Shown one piece after another: positions 60,101-64,000 of a DNA stretch of 64,000 nucleotides. Source of the DNA: Rubrivivax rivuli (GTDB taxonomy: Bacteria > Pseudomonadota > Gammaproteobacteria > Burkholderiales > Burkholderiaceae_C); contig NZ_SACR01000003.1 of NCBI RefSeq assembly GCF_004016505.1, positions 310,001 through 374,000 of the forward strand, given 5' to 3'. The position numbers and the translations under genes were made by a program. Numbering within the stretch: position 1 is the first letter of the stretch; every line of letters begins with the position of its first letter. The notes below the pieces were generated by a model that saw nothing but the letters and a program-made list of their open reading frames with translations, did no database searches and had not been told where the DNA came from.

Positions 60101-60813
60101 AGACGGCGGCCCAGCTTTCGGCGGCCTTCGCGCAAGCCGGCTTCGGCCCGGTGCTGCGGCGGGCGGTGCTGCAGCGCGCGGCCGGTGTGGACACCACCCT
60201 GGAAGACAAACGCGCAAGTGAAATGGCCAACCTGCTCGGCGTGGACACCTCGGCCCTGTCGCTGCTGGCCCTGCCGACACTGCCGCCCCAGGTGCAGGCG
60301 CTGGACGGCGCCTTCGTCTACATCGTCGACCCGCCCAGCACCGCCCCGCCGCCGCCCACCGCACCGGTGGCCAACCACCGGCAGCGCATCCTGCTCGTCA
60401 ACGCCACCGGCCTGGGCTTCTTCAACCAGCAGGGCGGCGTGGGCGTGCTGGCCACGCGCGCCGAGGTGACGCTGAAGCGCCTGGAGGCGTTGAACTCGCA
60501 GTACTTCGAGATCGAGGCTGAAGTGCGCCCCGGGCAGGTGACGCTGCTCGAAGGCCCGGGCAGCGACCTCAACGGCCTGCTCTCAGCCGTGCAGAACCGG
60601 GGCGGCATGAACCCGCAGGCGCCCCTGCCGGTGCTGCTGCGCGCCACCGATGGGGCCACCGACAAGATCACCCGCGCCAGTGCCGTGGCGGGGGATCTGG
60701 TGGTGCGGGTCGGGGGCAGCAGCCGGCCTGCCGACCCGGTGGTTTGCACGCCCACGCCGCCGCAGATCCAGAGCCAGCACGACGCGCTGACCTTGCTGTT
60801 CACGCGCAACTGA
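57130..60813 (+). CDS. Large unrecognised eCIS protein, shared N-terminal domain, Ala-rich linker
   Basis: 1227 residues. N-terminal domain: LVRNHWFDGKFLRADDLARD, FGVVHGLEVSL, IRVQPGLGVTADGELLML, clearly homologous to the upstream gene. A helical region follows (about 290-360), then an Ala/Pro-rich linker (about 510-625) and a beta-rich second half with repeated strands. A Pro/Thr linker near residues 915-935 precedes a final domain (about 940-1227) with tandem VLRRAVLQRAAGVD and RQRILLVNATGLGFFNQQGG. Candidate tail fibre or baseplate-exterior protein, or scaffold for the cargo. Confidence 0.65.
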   Translation: MPTTPTVPTDTGTLVEQGTPLVRNHWFDGKFLRADDLARDQDYHRSAQRLATQAGGFGVVHGLEVSLHGSEIRVQPGLGVTADGELLMLGSVLSVGVDALIAASLVETPAPGNTATAAAGPGHAAFAPCVSAGSAEAPGPVATGWRLYRLTLSPHRALCGFEDVVGALCDRACVSERQRPYQMEGVRLRARAESLPLPPRPGFEVDGRHARSRIASALFGREDSATAPLPDNGGRLLGPAWCSGAPHAGGSELTLGYLVRNAGTADFIDLWAGRRERFAPQAPGYWERRTRRRPHADFMAQVAQFQCQLAGLLKDGAPPVDEGGDCEALRGLVRNLQAQLAQTLGNGNPETVDWTQATSVATMKRLSAFVAQAATTLQGAPDRVLLERGIVEVPPAGFLPVTPNGAPVLKQVQALLGPGVQLQLCSAPLDAIGHLFEEAQHSARSSLTRGLADPADKPLLQIIVPDGQAQASAPVVPPGYAVAMQVDPAITVLSLLQLLRAVQQPGRLAGAAAASAAPSAMAPGAPVADAPEEASLVAARTQLAAALARRNTASFSSLLRETASAAATATSAAAAAAAPAATAIAAPPPSAAAPGAAVQVPAVNVARGAGRVPAGAAGSHGFTTAVQGLPAEGEVQSQEFEAAWVEAQIASDPFTAAGGSTLAVALRLSEVDRSDDDKLPPTARVGYTLGVTGQLKLDADAAALEGFRAEIEALTGLSGGVLRAASLQASLAYTLHGLGVPGTPDGPVRSGTADIAVPRLVLQRAAVGGGVHTLVLLPLNEGSLLVLEHLPAAGATAAGHTRLQMRMITRAAGTGPVTHVPANPPAAQTLTATLATLQADAQALAPGAAPRVAAEAGFAELARVLGSERPNATDRERLLGGAGSGTAGTTGLQALHEWVLFRRPVDARCNGSAPVPAPTPQPAPPTPTPPAPVLTTRYQAAVLRLVPSFNGNALQTTLDALGRGQLPTDKAATFALASALTYNGNAVLPTQTAAQLSAAFAQAGFGPVLRRAVLQRAAGVDTTLEDKRASEMANLLGVDTSALSLLALPTLPPQVQALDGAFVYIVDPPSTAPPPPTAPVANHRQRILLVNATGLGFFNQQGGVGVLATRAEVTLKRLEALNSQYFEIEAEVRPGQVTLLEGPGSDLNGLLSAVQNRGGMNPQAPLPVLLRATDGATDKITRASAVAGDLVVRVGGSSRPADPVVCTPTPPQIQSQHDALTLLFTRN

Positions 60814-60865
60814 GGGCCGCCTCCCACAGCCTGCACCCTGCCCGAGCTTCCCTTCCACCGCCGCC

Positions 60866-63800
60866 ATGGCCCCGGCCCCGCCCCGCAAACAAGCGCCCAC
60901 CGGCAAGCCCGCCACGGCAGCACCGGCGCCGCGACCGCCGCCGGCACCGGCGCGGCCGCAGCGGCCGGAGCCCAGGGTCACGCCGCGACAAGACCGGGCT
61001 GACATGCCGCGCCAGCCGGCGGTGCAGCGCAAGACCGCGCTGCCCACCAGCCAGCCGGGTGATGCCGCCGAACGCGAGGCCGACCAGCGCGCCACGCAGG
61101 TGATGCGCAGCGCCACCGCCGTGCCCCCGGTGCGCGAGCGGCCGCCAGCGCCTGTGCTGCCCACACGCGGGCAGACCGCCGCCGTGCCCGAGCGGCCGCA
61201 GCTGGGCGCAGAACACCAGGCCCGCCTGGGCCCTGGCGAGCCGCTGCCGCAGCCCTTGCGCGGGCAGTTCGAAGCGCGTTTCGGGCGCGACCTGGGCCAG
61301 GTCCGCATCGTCAACGACGGCGCTGCCGCGCAGGCCGCGGCCTCCATCGATGCCCGCGCCTTCACCCTGGGCCAGCGCATCGCGTTCGGGCCCGGCGAGT
61401 ACCAGCCCGACACGGCGCAAGGCCAGTGGCTGCTGGCCCACGAGATCACGCACGTGCTGCAGCAGCAAGACAGCAGCGTGCCGCGGCAAGTGATGCGCGG
61501 CGCCACCACCGGCGGCGCGGCACCCACCGGCGGTGCGCCCGCTGGCGGGGCCACGGCCGCCCCGGCCGGCGGTGGCAGCACGCGGGCCGCGGCCACGCCG
61601 GGCGCGCCGCGCTACGTGCTGAACACGCCGCTGCGCGTGCCCCCCATCAAGGGCCGGCACTCGGCCACCTACAGCACGCTGGCCCGCAACGCCGGCCTGA
61701 TACGCCCGCGCGCCTACGACGCCAGCAGCCGCGGCACGGCGCAGGTGGCGCTGTGGACGGGCGGCGTGCAGCCCGACCTGACGCGGATCCCGGCCACGCA
61801 CCGCCCGGCGCCGGGCTCGGCCTGGAACCTGCCGCTGCAGGTGGCCGGTGGCACCGCCGTGCGCCACCTGACGGCCGGCAACGACGCCGAACTGGCCGCT
61901 CAACTGCGCCGCCCCAACTGGGACGAAAACGGCCAGGCCATCGACTTCCAGGTCGACCACATGGTCGAGTACCAGCTGGGCGGCAACGATCACATCGACA
62001 ACATGGAGCTGCTCGACCAGGCGCACAACGGCAGCGTCGGTTCGTCGTTCAGCCACGAGATCCGGCGCGTGGTGCGCGAAGAGCTCGCCACCGCCAACCA
62101 GCCGCCGGCCGTGGCCGGGCTGACGGTGCCGCCCAGCCCGACCGTGAGCTGGGTCTTCGACCACTACGACCTGGAGTTCCGCAACGCCACCGGCCGCGGC
62201 CGGGAATCGGCGCGCACCGAGGGCGGTGCGCGCTTCTTCAGCCGCCAGCACATCACGCAGCTGGAGCACGTGCTGGGCCTGCTGCCCGGCGGCGGCGGCG
62301 TGGCCGGCAGCGCCAGCCGTGTGCACGTGCTCTCGCCCAGCGGCAACCTCATCGTGCTGCGCCTGCCGGTGCGCAACAACAACGTCACCGTGCCGGCCGC
62401 GGCGCGCGGCGGCATCGCCGGCTTCGAGGTGCAGGCACTGAACCTGCCCGGCGGCCTGGCCAGCATCGCCGCCGCCGGCGCGGCTGCGGGCGTGGGCGCG
62501 CTCAGCGGGGCGCTGAACCTGGGCGCCGCGGTCAGCTTCCCAGCCGGCGCCGAGCACACGCTGCAGCTGGACAAGGCGGCCGAGCCCTACACGCTGCTCA
62601 TCGCAAGCACCACCACCACGCCGGCCGGGCCCGACGGGGCGCGCAACGCCACGCGCGAGCCGGCCAACTTCGAGCCGCTGAGCCCCATGCTGTTGCAAGG
62701 GCTGCTGGTGGGCACCGGCGTGGTGGCGCAGGCCACCATCAGCCCCAGCCACCCGGCGCTGGCCGGGCTGCAGCTGCCCGCCCAGGTGGTGAACGGCCGC
62801 CTGGGCCTGTTCTACACGGTCGACGCCACCACGCTGGCGCAGCGCCTGCCGGTGCCGGGGCTCACCATCGACGCTGCGGCCATCACGCTGGGCTACGACG
62901 GGCGCGCCTTCCGCGTGCAGGGCGGGGCCGAGTTCAGCATCCGCAACTTCGGCACCGGCCACCTGGCCGCGGGCGTGGACAGCGAAGGCCGCTTCGAGCT
63001 GGAAGGCGCGCTGCGGCCCGACCCGCGCCTCTTCGACCGCGCCGAGATGCGCCTGTGGTACCGCAGCGAAGGTGGATTCGGCGGCGAAGGCAGCCTCGCC
63101 ATCACCGACCCGAACAAGATCCGCGGCGTGCGCAGTGCCAGCGTGCGGGCGCGCTACGACGCAGGCGCGTTCTCGGCCGAAGGCAGCGTCGAACCGGCCA
63201 TCCCCGGGCTGCAATCGGCCGGGCTCACCGTGCGCTACGGGCCCGACGAGAGCGGCGCACAGTCGCTGCTGGTGGGCGGTGATCTGCAGCTCGCCGCAGG
63301 CATCCCCGGTGTGCGCGGCGGCACCGTGCACGTGCAGGTGCGACAGACGGGCGAGGCCTGGGCCGTCAGCGCCAGCGGCGAGCTGCAGGCTGCGGTGCCC
63401 GGCGTCAGCGCCACGCTGCGCGCCAGCTACGACGAAGGCGCATTTTCAGCCTCGGTGGAGGCGCCCTTCACCGCGGGTGACCGCGTCAGCGGCACGCTGC
63501 TCGTGGGCGTGAGCAACCGCCCGGCCGACAGCGAAGGCCGGCCGCTGGAAGGCGCGGTGCCGGGCGACACGCTGCTGGCCTACGGCAGCGGCACCGCCAC
63601 CGTGCGCTTGAGCGATGCGCTGCAGGCCGAGTTCGGCGTGCGCGTGGCCACCGACGCGGCGCTGTCCATCAGCGGCTCCGTGGCGCTGGCCGAACCGGTG
63701 ACGCTGTTCGATCAGCGCCGCTGGGACCGCGAGCTGCTGCGCGTGCCCACCGTCAGCATCCCCATCTTCGGCGTGGCGGTGGGTGGCAACGTGGTGGGCA

Positions 63801-64000
63801 TCGCCGCCACCATCGGTGGCGGCCTGCGGGCCGAGGCCAGCGTGGGGCCGGGCCAGATCGACGAAGGCCGCATCGCCATCACCGACTTCAACCCGGCGCA
63901 GCCCGAGACGCTGCACGCCACCGGTCGGCTGCGTTTCGTGGTGCCGGCCAACGCCGGCATCACCGGCCACTTGGACGCAGGCATCTCGGCGGGTGCGGCC
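60866..64000 (+). CDS. DUF4157 (eCIS-core) putative effector with HNH-like motif, truncated by window end
   Basis: 1045 codons are visible with no stop. Residues 1-115 are Pro/Arg-rich and disordered. The DUF4157 domain (about 115-205) is textbook: PLPQPLRGQFEARFGRDLGQVRI, AFTLGQRIAFGPGEYQ and LLAHEITHVLQQ, with the metalloprotease HExxH at 192-196. A Gly/Ala/Thr linker follows. At 364-388 a motif DHMVEYQLGGNDHIDNMELL then DQAHN resembles HNH-type or related nuclease cores found in eCIS cargo. The rest (about 400-1045) is beta-rich with repeated DEGAFSAS and YDAGAFSAEG units. DUF4157 is the domain most linked with eCIS cargo; the protein is a likely loaded effector. Start ATG 60866, last gene of the operon in the window. 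Confidence 0.85.
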   Translation, partial: MAPAPPRKQAPTGKPATAAPAPRPPPAPARPQRPEPRVTPRQDRADMPRQPAVQRKTALPTSQPGDAAEREADQRATQVMRSATAVPPVRERPPAPVLPTRGQTAAVPERPQLGAEHQARLGPGEPLPQPLRGQFEARFGRDLGQVRIVNDGAAAQAAASIDARAFTLGQRIAFGPGEYQPDTAQGQWLLAHEITHVLQQQDSSVPRQVMRGATTGGAAPTGGAPAGGATAAPAGGGSTRAAATPGAPRYVLNTPLRVPPIKGRHSATYSTLARNAGLIRPRAYDASSRGTAQVALWTGGVQPDLTRIPATHRPAPGSAWNLPLQVAGGTAVRHLTAGNDAELAAQLRRPNWDENGQAIDFQVDHMVEYQLGGNDHIDNMELLDQAHNGSVGSSFSHEIRRVVREELATANQPPAVAGLTVPPSPTVSWVFDHYDLEFRNATGRGRESARTEGGARFFSRQHITQLEHVLGLLPGGGGVAGSASRVHVLSPSGNLIVLRLPVRNNNVTVPAAARGGIAGFEVQALNLPGGLASIAAAGAAAGVGALSGALNLGAAVSFPAGAEHTLQLDKAAEPYTLLIASTTTTPAGPDGARNATREPANFEPLSPMLLQGLLVGTGVVAQATISPSHPALAGLQLPAQVVNGRLGLFYTVDATTLAQRLPVPGLTIDAAAITLGYDGRAFRVQGGAEFSIRNFGTGHLAAGVDSEGRFELEGALRPDPRLFDRAEMRLWYRSEGGFGGEGSLAITDPNKIRGVRSASVRARYDAGAFSAEGSVEPAIPGLQSAGLTVRYGPDESGAQSLLVGGDLQLAAGIPGVRGGTVHVQVRQTGEAWAVSASGELQAAVPGVSATLRASYDEGAFSASVEAPFTAGDRVSGTLLVGVSNRPADSEGRPLEGAVPGDTLLAYGSGTATVRLSDALQAEFGVRVATDAALSISGSVALAEPVTLFDQRRWDRELLRVPTVSIPIFGVAVGGNVVGIAATIGGGLRAEASVGPGQIDEGRIAITDFNPAQPETLHATGRLRFVVPANAGITGHLDAGISAGAA

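Noticed and set aside
34165..64000. Prophage or tailocin interpretation of the tail-like block
   Set aside because: No capsid, portal, terminase, integrase, holin or endolysin genes, and DUF4255, DUF5908, the AAA ATPase and DUF4157 are eCIS-specific partners.
34165..64000. Type VI secretion interpretation
   Set aside because: No TssJLM membrane complex, no ClpV and no TssBC-type two-part sheath; sheaths here are single-chain.

Overview
The window is high-GC DNA, almost fully coding, with the gene content and gene orders of a betaproteobacterium, most likely order Burkholderiales (Leptothrix/Rubrivivax/Ideonella-like). This placement is inferred from neighbourhoods such as trxA-rho-rpmE2, ftsH-folP-glmM, carAB-greA and surE-pcm-nlpD, and no database was searched. 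There are no rRNA, tRNA, CRISPR or insertion-sequence genes.

Positions 1-33980 are mostly chromosomal housekeeping. In order they hold: the start of a kinase-like protein; trxA, rho and rpmE2; a GT39-like membrane protein; the complete phosphate regulon pstSCAB-phoU-phoB-phoR (minus strand), with a divergent fasciclin-domain lipoprotein behind its own putative pho box; glmM, folP, ftsH and rlmE; yhbY; a DUF4149 membrane protein with greA and carAB; a DUF336 protein; a Bax-inhibitor-like membrane protein; rlmD; nlpD-pcm-surE (the surE-pcm-nlpD order of E. coli, without rpoS next to it); a TonB-dependent receptor; an LD-carboxypeptidase; tadA; and a DUF2087 protein.

Positions 34165-64000 form one plus-strand block of about 30 kb encoding an extracellular-type contractile injection system (eCIS, related to PVC/Afp). 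It opens with a stand-alone sigma-54 activator. A terminator, repeated candidate activator sites, a 10-bp palindrome and a near-consensus -24/-12 promoter at 35451-35467 follow. A tightly overlapping operon then encodes: a small winged-helix-like protein, a DUF4255 tube cap (Pvc16), a beta-sandwich protein, sheath 1, tube 1, sheath 2, tube 2, a LysM-like tail protein (Pvc7), DUF5908 (Pvc6), a spike split into GpD-like and GpV-like chains (Pvc8), a protein with a coiled coil and a membrane segment, gp25 (Pvc9), baseplate J (Pvc11), a propeller-tail protein I fusion (Pvc12), a Pvc14-like tape-measure candidate, an AAA+ ATPase (Pvc15), two proteins sharing a new-looking N-terminal domain, and a DUF4157 protein with an HExxH motif and an HNH-like motif that runs off the window end.

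The first genes of the block assemble cap, tube and sheath, the middle ones the spike and baseplate, and the last three are accessory or cargo candidates. The features that looked least explained are the sigma-54 control, the membrane-segment protein between spike and gp25, the paired N-terminal-domain proteins, the lack of a recognisable PAAR tip, and the DUF4157/HNH-like putative effector.
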